Positions 1 through 8,015 of a DNA stretch of 64,000 nucleotides are shown in pieces (within the stretch, counting starts at the first letter, position 1; each line of letters opens with the position of its first letter). This DNA is from Oscillospiraceae bacterium (GTDB lineage: Bacteria; Bacillota; Clostridia; Oscillospirales; Oscillospiraceae): NCBI GenBank assembly GCA_017516065.1, contig JAFWDQ010000015.1, positions 62,001 to 126,000 of the forward strand, in the 5' to 3' direction. Made by a program: the position numbers and the translations under genes. Under the pieces are notes generated by a model. That model made no database searches. It saw only the letters and a program-made list of their open reading frames with translations, and was not told where the DNA came from.

Positions 1-1
1 T

Positions 2-2875
2 CTTGCGGACATGGCGGGCGACGAGATGCTCATGAAGAACTATGCCCCCGCTTTTCAGACGGCGGTCCGGTCCCTGACGCAGTTTGAGGCCGCCTGTGCC
101 GACGGCTGGGACGCGGCTCTGGCGGCGCTGCCCATCCAATTCCTGAACCTGAAGGGACAGGGAAAATTTGAGGATCCGGCGCTGAGAGCGCGGATGAAGG
201 GCCTCTGGAGCCGAAGCAAGGACCGGTTCCAGGCACTGCCGGGTCTCCTGTTCTGCACCTCCGCGGAGGCGGCGGAGGACCTGGCAGACGTGGCCCCGGT
301 GATGGAGGCTCTCTTCGACCTGGTGGAGGACTTCACCGCCGCCTGCATGGCGGAGAAGCGCCGCAGGAAGGGGCTGGACTTCTCCGATCTGGAGCACCTG
401 ACCCTCCGGGCCCTGACGGAGCGGCCGGAGCTGGCCGCCGCCTGCGCCGCCCGGTACCGGGAGGTGCTGGTGGACGAGTATCAGGATACCAACGGCGTTC
501 AGGACGCCATCTTCCGCGCCGTCTCCGACGGCGGGCGGAAGCTCTTCTGCGTGGGCGACGTGAAGCAGTCCATCTACCGCTTCCGGCTGGCGGACCCCAC
601 GATCTTTCTGGAAAAATACCGGCGGTTCCCGCCTTCGGCCCAGGCGGCGGAGGGGGAGCCCCGGCGGCTGATCCTGAGCCGGAACTTCCGCTCCCGGCCC
701 GGGATCCTGGCGGCGTGCAACTTCGTCTTTTCCAACATCATGTCCCGGGAGATGGGCGAGGTGGACTATACCGAGGATCAGCGCCTGCAATACGGCCCGG
801 GCCGGGACGACGGCACGGATCCCGGCCATGTGGAGCTGGTGCTCCTGGATCTGACGGAGGAGACCCCCGCCGACGAAAAGACGAACTGGCGGCTTCGGGA
901 AGCCCGCTATATTGCCGCCGCCATCCGACAGATGCTGGATGAGGAGCAGATGATCCTGGACCCCGACTCCGGCCAAAAGCGTCCGGTAAGGCCCGAGGAT
1001 ATCGCCATCCTCATGCGTGACGTCGCAGGCGGAGCCCGGGGCTACTTTACCCGGGCGCTGCAGGCGCATGGGATCCCCTGTCACACCTCCGGCGAAACGG
1101 GCTTTTTTGAAGCCCTTGAGATCTCCCAGCTGCTGTCCCTGCTGGCGGTGGTGGACAACCCCCGGCAGGATGTGGCCCTGCTGGCGGTGCTGCGCTCGCC
1201 GCTGTTCGGCTTTTCCGGAGACCGGCTGGCAGAGCTGCGGCTTCTGGACGGTGACGCCGGCTTCTACGATCTGCTGCGTCTGGCGGCGGAGCGGGGCGAG
1301 GAGGACTGCCGCCGGGTGCTGGAGACGGTGGAGACACTGCGGGAGTATGCCGTGGACGATACGGTGGAGCAGCTGCTTCGCCGGGCCTGCGGACTGCTGG
1401 ACGCTCCCTCCGTATTCCGGGCTCTCCGGGGCGGCGAGGACCGGGGGGCGAATCTGGACGCCCTGCTGGACTATGCCCGCCGGTTTGAGGACACGGGCCG
1501 CCGGAGCCTCTTTGATTTCCTGCGCCATATGGAGGGCCTTCAGGAGGCGGGACAGGCCCCGAAGCTTCCCGGCCGGGGCGGCGGCGAGGGCGTGACCGTC
1601 ATGACGATCCACGGCGCCAAGGGCCTGGAATACCCCGTGGTATTTCTGGCGTCCCTTGCCAAGAGCTTCAATCTGGATGATCTGCGCAAGGAACTTCTGA
1701 TCCACCCCGCCCTGGGGGTGGGGCCCAGGCGTCTGGAACGGGAGCGGAGGCTGCAGTATCCCACCCTGCCCCGCGCGGCCGTGGCGCGGCAGCTGGAAAT
1801 GGAGCGGAAGGCGGAGGAGATGCGGCTGCTCTACGTGGCCATGACCCGGGCCCGGGACCGGCTGATCATGCTCTGTTCCTTCGACAAGCCTGCGGGTGTA
1901 CTGAAAAAGCTGGGGGAGGTCTGGAGCGCCCCGGCGGACCCCGTGGTCATCGAGAGCCAGTCCTGTATGGGGAAGTGGCTGCTGCTGGCGGCTCTGGGAC
2001 GGCCGGAGGCTCTGCCCCTGCGGCTGGCGGCCGACTGGCAGAATGACGCGCTGCTGCCCCTGCCCGACGGCTATCCCTGGACCATCACCATGGCCCGCCC
2101 GCCGGAGGAAGGGCGGATGAAGCAGACGGCCTCCGGCTCGGCTGCGTCGCAGCCGGAGGTCTCACCGGAGGAGATCGAGCGCCTGCGGCGGGAGCTGTTT
2201 GCTGCCTATCCCCATGAAGCCGCCACGCAGCTGCCCTCCAAGCTGACGGCCACGGGCCTGAAGGGCCGGGCGCTGGACAGAGAGGCGGCGGCGGACGCGC
2301 CGACGCCGTCCCCGGCCCTGACTTTCCGTCGGCCGCAGTTTGCCGCCGACGCCCGGGGCCTCACGGCGGCCCAGCGGGGCAGTGCCCACCATCTCGCCAT
2401 GCAGTACCTGGACTTTTCCCGGACGGACACCGTCCAGGAGATCCGGGAGCAGCTGCGCCGTCTGGCGCAGGAGCAGTTCCTCTCCGAGGAGCAGGCCCGG
2501 GCCGTGGACGCGGAGAAGCTCCTGACCTTTTTCCGTTCCCCTCTGGGACGGCGTCTCCGCGAGACGGAGGGCCTGCAGCGGGAGTTCAAATTCTCCGTCC
2601 TGCTGCCGGCTGCGCTGTACGATCCGGAGGCGGAGGAGGATGAGATCCTGCTCCAGGGCGTGGTGGACTGCTTCTGGCCGGAGGACGGCGGACTGACCGT
2701 GCTGGACTTCAAAACAGACCGGATCGCCCCCGGCGGCGAGGCGGAGCGGGCCGAGAGCTACCGGACCCAGCTGGACGCCTACGCCAGGGCCCTGACGGAG
2801 GTGTTCGGCCTGCCGGTACGCCGGCGGCTGCTGTGGTTCTTTGCCACCGGCACGCTGTACGAGCTGACGGAGTGA
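2..2875 (+). CDS. addA: AddAB helicase-nuclease subunit A (5' truncated by window edge)
   Basis: This is the C-terminal ~955 residues of AddA, the UvrD-type helicase and nuclease of the AddAB complex that resects double-strand breaks for RecA. The frame is open to the window edge, so the N-terminal ~250 residues with the Walker A motif lie outside. Visible helicase motifs in order are DEYQDT (motif II), GDVKQSIYRFR (III), RNFRSRPGI (IV), TIHGAKGLEYPVVF (V) and LYVAMTRARDRL (VI). The C-terminal nuclease domain shows GVVDCFW followed by LDFKTD and QLDAYA, the RecB-type nuclease residues. AddB would be expected just upstream, outside the window. The stop is followed by a new promoter, so addA probably ends its transcript here, although no strong terminator is visible. 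Confidence 0.95.
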   Translation, partial: LADMAGDEMLMKNYAPAFQTAVRSLTQFEAACADGWDAALAALPIQFLNLKGQGKFEDPALRARMKGLWSRSKDRFQALPGLLFCTSAEAAEDLADVAPVMEALFDLVEDFTAACMAEKRRRKGLDFSDLEHLTLRALTERPELAAACAARYREVLVDEYQDTNGVQDAIFRAVSDGGRKLFCVGDVKQSIYRFRLADPTIFLEKYRRFPPSAQAAEGEPRRLILSRNFRSRPGILAACNFVFSNIMSREMGEVDYTEDQRLQYGPGRDDGTDPGHVELVLLDLTEETPADEKTNWRLREARYIAAAIRQMLDEEQMILDPDSGQKRPVRPEDIAILMRDVAGGARGYFTRALQAHGIPCHTSGETGFFEALEISQLLSLLAVVDNPRQDVALLAVLRSPLFGFSGDRLAELRLLDGDAGFYDLLRLAAERGEEDCRRVLETVETLREYAVDDTVEQLLRRACGLLDAPSVFRALRGGEDRGANLDALLDYARRFEDTGRRSLFDFLRHMEGLQEAGQAPKLPGRGGGEGVTVMTIHGAKGLEYPVVFLASLAKSFNLDDLRKELLIHPALGVGPRRLERERRLQYPTLPRAAVARQLEMERKAEEMRLLYVAMTRARDRLIMLCSFDKPAGVLKKLGEVWSAPADPVVIESQSCMGKWLLLAALGRPEALPLRLAADWQNDALLPLPDGYPWTITMARPPEEGRMKQTASGSAASQPEVSPEEIERLRRELFAAYPHEAATQLPSKLTATGLKGRALDREAAADAPTPSPALTFRRPQFAADARGLTAAQRGSAHHLAMQYLDFSRTDTVQEIREQLRRLAQEQFLSEEQARAVDAEKLLTFFRSPLGRRLRETEGLQREFKFSVLLPAALYDPEAEEDEILLQGVVDCFWPEDGGLTVLDFKTDRIAPGGEAERAESYRTQLDAYARALTEVFGLPVRRRLLWFFATGTLYELTE

Positions 2876-2893
2876 CGCCGGGGGAAATGGGAC

Positions 2894-2922
2894 TTGCATT
2901 TGCCGCCTAAATCAGATACTAT
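2894..2922 (+). promoter_or_regulatory. Putative sigma-A promoter for AlbA_2 gene
   Basis: TTGCAT (2894-2899) and TACTAT (2917-2922) are separated by 17 bp. They lie in the gap between addA and the next gene, about 60 bp before its start. This is a motif match only. Confidence 0.55.
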
Positions 2923-2981
2923 AGGAGTGCCGGACCAACTAAACTGAAAAATCGCGGCCCCGCCGCGTGGAGGATTGTTTT

Positions 2982-3452
2982 ATGGACAAAACAGACGTCA
3001 TCGGACGCGAGAGCCTTACACTGGAGCTGAAGCTGGCGGCAGCAGGTCTGCCGGAAAGCATTTGGGAGACGTATTCCGCCTTCGCCAACACCTGCGGCGG
3101 TCTGATCCTGCTTGGTGTGCGGGAGAATGACGACCGCTCCATCGAGAAGGTGGGACTTCCCTTTGCCCGCGAGGTCATGGAAGAGTTCCTCGAAAAGGTC
3201 AACGATCCCCAGGTCGTCAGCGTCAATCTGCTGGGCGAGGACGACGTGCGGATCATCACCGAGGGCAACGTGGACACCATCCAGATCCGCGTTCCCCGGG
3301 CTCCCCGGCGGCAGAAGCCGGTGTATATCGGCGGCGATCCCTTTACCGGCACCTATGTCCGCAGCGGGGAGTGCGACCTGCGCTGCGAACGCCAGGATGT
3401 GCTGGAGATGCTCCGGAATCAGGACCAGGACGGCCGCCTGCCGGAGAGCTGA
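2982..3452 (+). CDS. Small stand-alone AlbA_2 (Schlafen-type) domain protein
   Basis: The protein has 156 residues. Its N-terminal half reads as the divergent AlbA_2 domain (also called AAA_4): an ExLxxELK-type opening (GRESLTLELK), a helix, then FANTCGGLILLGVREND. AlbA_2 domains usually sit at the front of longer proteins with a C-terminal HTH or ATP-binding part. Here almost nothing follows the domain except a short Arg-rich beta region with an exposure motif (GGDPFTGTYVRSGE). The ATG at 2982 is chosen because GGAGG (2969-2973) sits at proper distance; an in-frame GTG at 2967 overlaps that site. The function is unknown; nucleic-acid binding is inferred from the family. The following flavoprotein is 44 bp away and may be co-transcribed. 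Confidence 0.75.
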   Translation: MDKTDVIGRESLTLELKLAAAGLPESIWETYSAFANTCGGLILLGVRENDDRSIEKVGLPFAREVMEEFLEKVNDPQVVSVNLLGEDDVRIITEGNVDTIQIRVPRAPRRQKPVYIGGDPFTGTYVRSGECDLRCERQDVLEMLRNQDQDGRLPES

Positions 3453-3496
3453 GTTTTATTCGGAACGCTTCGATTCCCGACCAAAGGAGAACGGAT

Positions 3497-4120
3497 ATGA
3501 AAGTTTTGCTGATCAACGGGAGCCCCCATAAGAACGGCACCACTCACGCGGCGCTGGAGGAGTGCCGCCGGACCATCGAGGCCGAGGGCGTCGAGGCCGA
3601 GATCTTCTGGGTGGGCGCGGAGCCCATCCGCGGCTGCATGGGCTGCGCCGTCTGCGCCAAGGGCGAGACCGGCCGCTGCCGGTTCCAGGACAGCGTCAAC
3701 GCCTGTCTGGACAAGGTGGACGAAGCCGACGGGATCATCGTGGGCACCCCCACTCACTACGCCGGCGCCTCCGGCGCCATCACCTCTTTCATGGACCGGC
3801 TCTGCTACCGGCAGGAAAACCTCCGGGGTATGCCCGCCGCCGCAGTTGCGGTGGCCCGCCGGGGCGGCGCCGTCACGGCCTTCAACCAGCTGACCAACTA
3901 TTTCTCCATCATGGGCATGCCCATGGTGCCCTCCTGCTACTGGAACATCGTCTACGGCCTGGTGCCGGAGGACATCCGGGAAGACAAGGAAGGACTGGCG
4001 ATCATGCGCACCCTTGGCCGGAACATGGTCTGGATGCTCCGCTGCATCGAGGCAGGCCGTCAGGCCGGGTACGACTATCCCAAGGGCGAGGGCTTCGTCA
4101 TGACCAACTTCGTCCGCTGA
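3497..4120 (+). CDS. NAD(P)H-dependent flavoprotein oxidoreductase (flavodoxin fold, Cys-rich)
   Basis: This 207-residue protein belongs to the NADPH-dependent FMN reductase / iron-sulfur flavoprotein group. The start KVLLINGSPHKNGTT is the FMN phosphate loop. It is followed by GCMGCAVCAKGETGRC, a CxxCxxC-type cluster seen in iron-sulfur flavoproteins (Isf-like), and GIIVGTPTHYAGASG, the second flavin loop. The enzyme is expected to be cytoplasmic and to pass electrons to small acceptors or quinones. The substrate cannot be told from sequence. The ATG at 3497 has AAAGGAG (3483-3489) at correct spacing. A longer in-frame opening upstream overlaps the AlbA_2 gene and is not needed. No promoter is seen in the 44 bp gap, so the gene probably shares the upstream transcript. 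Confidence 0.85.
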   Translation: MKVLLINGSPHKNGTTHAALEECRRTIEAEGVEAEIFWVGAEPIRGCMGCAVCAKGETGRCRFQDSVNACLDKVDEADGIIVGTPTHYAGASGAITSFMDRLCYRQENLRGMPAAAVAVARRGGAVTAFNQLTNYFSIMGMPMVPSCYWNIVYGLVPEDIREDKEGLAIMRTLGRNMVWMLRCIEAGRQAGYDYPKGEGFVMTNFVR

Positions 4121-4176
4121 GGACGCAGCCGAACGTGAACCGGACAAACATTTGAAGAACAGAAAGGAAGACCCGA

Positions 4177-4608
4177 GTGAAGAAGATACTGATTTGCGCC
4201 GCGCTGATCCTCGCGCTCATTTTTGCCCTCTCGGCCTGCGGCAGCGCCGGCGGAAAGACAGACGACGCCGTCATCGACTACGGCAGCTCCGAGCTCTACT
4301 CGCAGCAGGACATGGACGAGGCCATCGCCGCGATTGAGAAAGAGTTTTCCACCTGGAAGGGCTGTGAGCTCCACAGCATCCGCTACGCCGGGGACGACTG
4401 CAGCAGCGAGGACAATATCCGGTGGATGAATCAGCTGAACGAGGGCGCGGGCTACACCCAGTGCATCGGGTTTGTCAGCGATTTCCACTCCCCCGTGAAG
4501 GGCGACGGCCAGGATGCCTGGCAGTACGATACCGAGTATACGGACTGGCAGTGGTGGCTGGCCCGCACCGACGGCGGCGCCTGGGAGCTGCTGACCTGGG
4601 GCTATTGA
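4177..4608 (+). CDS. Hypothetical lipoprotein
   Basis: This 143-residue protein is not assigned to a known family. The first 21 residues form a lipoprotein signal: KK, then a hydrophobic stretch, then the lipobox LSAC. The mature part is acidic and contains a Ser/Glu/Tyr-rich segment (YGSSELYSQQDMDE) and a Trp-rich C-terminal end (TDWQWWLARTDGGAW). It is probably a membrane-anchored extracellular protein. The start is a GTG at 4177 with AAAGGAAG about 8 bp upstream. A perfect hairpin terminator follows at 4641. It is the last gene of the rightward block that starts at 2982. Confidence 0.75.
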   Translation: MKKILICAALILALIFALSACGSAGGKTDDAVIDYGSSELYSQQDMDEAIAAIEKEFSTWKGCELHSIRYAGDDCSSEDNIRWMNQLNEGAGYTQCIGFVSDFHSPVKGDGQDAWQYDTEYTDWQWWLARTDGGAWELLTWGY

Positions 4609-4640
4609 TCCGCTCCGACCAGTTAAAAAGAGAAACGTAA

Positions 4641-4677
4641 AAAGAGGAGTGAGCAGCGTGCTCACTCCTCTTTTTTA
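4641..4677. terminator. Bidirectional intrinsic terminator
   Basis: A perfect 15-bp stem (4641-4655 with 4659-4673) and a GCG loop are followed by a T run; an A run precedes the stem. It lies between convergent genes, the lipoprotein (+) and the HD protein (-), and can serve both. Confidence 0.9.
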
Positions 4678-4697
4678 TCTTCGAATTGGCTCATCCC

Positions 4698-5201
4698 TCA
4701 GTCCACGGGGCCGATGATGGCCTCCACCATTCTCCGGGCGGCGATGGCCCGGTTCATACCCACCTCGATCTCCGCCCGGTGGTCGGGAAAGCGCTCGATG
4801 GCCACGCCGTACCGCTGCTCCACGGTGACCCGGTAATCCTCCCGGACCTGCTTATCCGCCAGAAAAACGATCAGAGCCTCGTCCACGGCGGGGGGCAGTA
4901 CCCCATGAAGGTCCATGTGGACCGCCACCACCTCTGCCAGCCGGGGATAGCCCAGACGCAGCAGAAGCGCCGCGCCGGCGGCGGCGTGATCCGGCTCCAG
5001 CCGCAGAATGTCGTGGAGCAGCCCGCCGGCCTCGATGAGAGCCAGGTCCAGAGCCTGCCCCGCGTCGTTGAGCCGCCTGCCCAGCCGCAGGCCCTCCTCC
5101 GCCACGGCGATGCAGTGCCGCTGGATGTGGGCCGGCGTATGCTGTTCCTGAAGCAGCGCGAGGCACGCGCCGCGATCCGGTACCATTGACAGAGATGCCA
5201 T
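4698..5201 (-). CDS. HD-domain protein (putative phosphohydrolase)
   Basis: This 167-residue protein carries an HD-type metal-dependent phosphohydrolase pattern: HIQRHCIAVA near the N terminus (first His), then GGLLHDILRL (the HD pair), and a later VVAVHMDLHG segment that supplies a further His. Small HD proteins of this size often act on nucleotides or phospho-signals, but the substrate is not evident. The start at 5201 has AAAGGAGA about 9 bp upstream on the minus strand. The gene has its own consensus promoter at 5252-5280 and is monocistronic, ending at the shared terminator at 4641. Confidence 0.8.
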   Translation of the reverse strand: MASLSMVPDRGACLALLQEQHTPAHIQRHCIAVAEEGLRLGRRLNDAGQALDLALIEAGGLLHDILRLEPDHAAAGAALLLRLGYPRLAEVVAVHMDLHGVLPPAVDEALIVFLADKQVREDYRVTVEQRYGVAIERFPDHRAEIEVGMNRAIAARRMVEAIIGPVD

Positions 5202-5251
5202 TCCCGTTGTCTCCTTTCCACCCGGCAGGGCGGATCGTATTCCTTGGCTTC

Positions 5252-5280
5252 ATTATAGATTCGCACTCTGTTCCTGTCAA
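5252..5280 (-). promoter_or_regulatory. Consensus promoter for HD-domain gene
   Basis: On the minus strand TTGACA (5280-5275) and TATAAT (5257-5252) are 17 bp apart, a full match to the sigma-A consensus. The HD gene starts about 50 bp downstream. Confidence 0.85.
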
Positions 5281-5294
5281 GGATTTGCCCCGGC

Positions 5295-5594
5295 TCAGGC
5301 CGGCTGTTCCGTCTGAAGCCGATCCAGCTTCCGGTTGCGGAAATAGATCATCAGACAGATCGCCACCATCACCAGATTGAAGAAGTAGAAGAACCAGACG
5401 TAGGCGGGGGTGGAGATCCCCCCGTGGCGCTTGAGAAACTTGCTGCCGATGCCGAACAGATAGCCGGCAAGGATCAGCACGTAAAAGATGGGACTGGCGC
5501 CCTTCGCCGTCCGGGACCGCCACAGCTTAATGCAGTTGATGGGCCAGGACACGCCGAAGAGAACGATCATGATCATTTCAAACAGGTCTGCCAT
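5295..5594 (-). CDS. Small PQ-loop-like membrane protein
   Basis: This 99-residue protein has three hydrophobic segments. The first half resembles a PQ-loop repeat: GVSWPINCIKLWRSRTAKG, then an aromatic/Leu helix ending YLFGIGSKF. It ends in a short charged tail (RNRKLDRLQ). PQ-loop proteins include SWEET/semiSWEET-type transporters that work as dimers of such half units; a transport role is only inferred. The start has a G-rich ribosome site (GGGGGGAA) on the minus strand. It is transcribed alone from a TTGACA/TATACT promoter just upstream. Confidence 0.7.
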   Translation of the reverse strand: MADLFEMIMIVLFGVSWPINCIKLWRSRTAKGASPIFYVLILAGYLFGIGSKFLKRHGGISTPAYVWFFYFFNLVMVAICLMIYFRNRKLDRLQTEQPA

Positions 5595-5634
5595 ACTGAA
5601 TTCCCCCCGTTATATAAAACAAAACACGTTTTTC

Positions 5635-5662
5635 AGTATAGCGCAACGGCCGGGATTGTCAA
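5635..5662 (-). promoter_or_regulatory. Promoter for PQ-loop protein gene
   Basis: On the minus strand TTGACA (5662-5657) and TATACT (5640-5635) are 16 bp apart. This lies 40 bp before the PQ-loop gene. Confidence 0.75.
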
Positions 5663-5751
5663 TCACTTCCGGCCCGCAGGGCCTTTAAAATCACGGGGAA
5701 AGGCCAAAATCAGAGGGGAGAGCGAAAAAGGACAGATTTTTTTCAGAAGTG

Positions 5752-5769
5752 TCTTGACAGATGTCAAGA
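5752..5769 (+). promoter_or_regulatory. Palindromic operator, putative NiaR site 1
   Basis: TCTTGACA and TGTCAAGA form a perfect inverted repeat around GA. It sits in a 17-bp sequence (5747-5763) that recurs at 5792-5808. It lies upstream of the nad operon, which itself encodes the NiaR repressor, so NiaR is the natural candidate protein. It also contains a TTGACA that could serve a weak upstream promoter. Confidence 0.75.
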
Positions 5770-5791
5770 TATGTGTTAGGGTAATTTCGGA

Positions 5792-5827
5792 AAGTGTCTT
5801 GACAGATGATATGACAAGGTGTACAAT
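5792..5827 (+). promoter_or_regulatory. nad operon promoter overlapped by operator 2
   Basis: TTGACA (5799-5804), a 17-bp spacer and TACAAT (5822-5827) give a near-perfect promoter 36 bp before nadB. The -35 box lies inside the second copy of the 17-bp repeat (5792-5808). A partial mirror half-site TGACAAGG (5812-5819) fills the spacer. A protein bound here would block RNA polymerase. Confidence 0.85.
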
Positions 5828-5862
5828 ACACAAAATTCAAGCAAAAAGAAGGTCTGATTGAC

Positions 5863-7155
5863 ATGAATCGAACTTGTGATGTCGTGATCGTAGGCACCGG
5901 CGCCGCGGGCCTGTTCTGCGCCCTGAACCTGCCGGAGCGAATGAAGATCCTCATGATCACCAAAGAGACCGTGGAGGAATCCGATTCCTTCCTGGCCCAG
6001 GGTGGCATCTGCGTGCTCCGGGGCGAGGAGGACTACAAGGACTATTTTCTGGACACGATGCGGGCCGGGCATTTTGAGAACAACGAGAAGATCGTGGAGC
6101 TGATGATCCGTTCCTCCAACAATGTGGTCCGGAATCTGATGCACTGCGGCGTCCAGTTCGATCGGACGGCGGACGGCAGTCTGGCGTATACCCGGGAGGG
6201 GGGACACTCCCGCCCCCGGATCCTGTTCCATGAGGATGTGACGGGCCGGGAGATCACCGCCACGCTGCTCCAGCGTGTCCGGGAGAGGTCCAACATCGTG
6301 ATGGAGGAGCACACCACCATGGTGGACATCATCGTCCAGAACGACGTCTGCGTCGGGATCGTAGTGGTGGACGCCGAAGGGAAGCTGTCCTGCGTCCAGG
6401 CGCCCAACGTGGTGCTGGCCTGCGGCGGTCTGGGCGGCCTGTTCAAGAATTCCACCAACATGACCCACATCACCGGTGACGCTCTGGCCATTGCCATCAA
6501 GCACAACGTGGCGGTGGAGTACGTGGACTATATCCAGGTCCACCCCACGACGCTGTATTCCAAAAAGCCGGGCCGCCGGTTCCTGATCTCGGAATCCGTC
6601 CGGGGCGAGGGCGCGCTGCTGTACGATAAGAACGGGCAGCGCTTCACCGACGAGCTGCAGCCCCGGGATCTGCTGACGGAGGCCATCTGGGAGCAGATGA
6701 AGAAGGACGGGACAGAGTTCGTCTGGGAGGATATGCGCCCCATCGGCCGGGAGGAGATCCTCCAGCATTTCCCCAATATCTATCAGCGCTGTGTGGACGA
6801 GGGGTACGATCCCCTTACCGAGCCCATCCCCGTGGTGCCGGCGCAGCACTATTTCATGGGCGGGATCAAGGTGGACTCCGCCAGCCGGACCTCCATGAGC
6901 GGCCTGTATGCCGTGGGGGAGACCAGCTGTACCGGCGTCCACGGCCGCAACCGTCTGGCCAGCAACTCCCTGCTGGAGTCTCTGGTGTTTTCCCAGCGGG
7001 CCGCGGACGACATCGCCTTCAAGCGGGATCCCGGCGCCGTATGCGATCTCAAGGCGGTGGATCTGAGCGAGTATCAGGATCTTGACGCGGTCTTTGAATC
7101 CTACCGCAAATGTCTGGAGCATAAGGTCGAAGGGATGAGGTGGGGCCATGAATGA
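5863..7155 (+). CDS. nadB: L-aspartate oxidase
   Basis: NadB oxidises L-aspartate to iminoaspartate with FAD, the first step of de novo NAD synthesis; NadA uses the product. Visible features are the dinucleotide-binding loop VVIVGTGAAGLFCAL, SDSFLAQGGIC, HSRPRILFHEDVTGREI, the active-site HPTTLY and SESVRGEGA region, and the C-terminal FAD motif GRNRLASNSLLE. The protein has 430 residues against roughly 510-540 in the usual family, and the missing part is the C-terminal helical domain; the catalytic core is complete. The start has AAGAAGG upstream. The gene overlaps nadC by 8 bp, indicating coupled translation. Confidence 0.95.
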   Translation: MNRTCDVVIVGTGAAGLFCALNLPERMKILMITKETVEESDSFLAQGGICVLRGEEDYKDYFLDTMRAGHFENNEKIVELMIRSSNNVVRNLMHCGVQFDRTADGSLAYTREGGHSRPRILFHEDVTGREITATLLQRVRERSNIVMEEHTTMVDIIVQNDVCVGIVVVDAEGKLSCVQAPNVVLACGGLGGLFKNSTNMTHITGDALAIAIKHNVAVEYVDYIQVHPTTLYSKKPGRRFLISESVRGEGALLYDKNGQRFTDELQPRDLLTEAIWEQMKKDGTEFVWEDMRPIGREEILQHFPNIYQRCVDEGYDPLTEPIPVVPAQHYFMGGIKVDSASRTSMSGLYAVGETSCTGVHGRNRLASNSLLESLVFSQRAADDIAFKRDPGAVCDLKAVDLSEYQDLDAVFESYRKCLEHKVEGMRWGHE

Positions 7156-7999
7156 GATCACCATGAAGCTCCACGTGGACCCGCTGCTGCTGATGGCCCT
7201 GCGGGAGGATATCACCAGTGAGGACGTCTCCGCCAACGCCGTCATGCCGGAGGCAAAGCCGGGCACGGTGGACCTGATCTGCAAGCAGGACGGCGTCGTC
7301 GCCGGTCTGGACGTCTTTGCCCGGGTATTCACCCTGCTGGACAGTAAAACGGCGGTGGAGTTTTACTGCAGAGACGGAGACGAGGTGAAGAAGGGCCAGC
7401 GGATGGCCGTCGTCACCGGGGATATCCGGGTCCTGCTCTCCGGCGAGCGGGTGGCTCTGAACTATCTGCAGCGGATGAGCGGCATCGCCACCTATACCCG
7501 TCAGATGGCGGCCCTGCTGGAGGGATCGAAGACCACGCTGCTGGACACCCGCAAGACAACCCCCAACTGCCGCATTTTTGAAAAATACGCCGTCCGGGTG
7601 GGCGGTGGCAGCAACCACCGGTACAACCTGTCCGACGGCGTGATGCTCAAGGACAACCACATCGGCGCCGCCGGCAGCGTGGCCGAAGCCATCCGCCTGG
7701 CCAGAGCGTACGCGCCCTTCGTGCGGAAGATCGAGGTGGAGACGGAGACACTGGAGCAGGTTCGGGAGGCCGTGGAGGCCGGCGCGGACATCATCATGCT
7801 GGACAATATGACGGACGAACAGATGAAGCAGGCCGTTGCCCTCATCGACGGCCGTGCGGAGACGGAATGTTCCGGCAACGTGACAAGGGAGAATATCGCG
7901 CGGATCGTTGAAATCGGCGTGGACTATGTTTCCAGCGGCGCCCTGACTCACTCGGCGCCCATTCTGGACATCTCCATGAAAAATCTCCGCGCCCTATAA
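7148..7999 (+). CDS. nadC: Nicotinate-nucleotide pyrophosphorylase (quinolinate phosphoribosyltransferase)
   Basis: NadC converts quinolinate and PRPP to nicotinate mononucleotide, pyrophosphate and CO2. The 283-residue protein shows the family order: an N-terminal LREDITSEDVS segment, ERVALNYLQRMSGIAT, LDTRKTTPNCRIFEKYAVRVGGGSNHR split across the active site (TRKTTP and GGGSNHR bind substrates), LKDNHI, and the C-terminal EVETETLEQ and IMLDNM barrel strands. Length is normal. It starts inside the end of nadB (8-bp overlap), with a ribosome site (GAAGGGATGAGGTGGGG region) within nadB. It is followed 16 bp later by niaR. Confidence 0.97.
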   Translation: MNEITMKLHVDPLLLMALREDITSEDVSANAVMPEAKPGTVDLICKQDGVVAGLDVFARVFTLLDSKTAVEFYCRDGDEVKKGQRMAVVTGDIRVLLSGERVALNYLQRMSGIATYTRQMAALLEGSKTTLLDTRKTTPNCRIFEKYAVRVGGGSNHRYNLSDGVMLKDNHIGAAGSVAEAIRLARAYAPFVRKIEVETETLEQVREAVEAGADIIMLDNMTDEQMKQAVALIDGRAETECSGNVTRENIARIVEIGVDYVSSGALTHSAPILDISMKNLRAL

Positions 8000-8015
8000 G
8001 AACAGGAGTGCAGTA

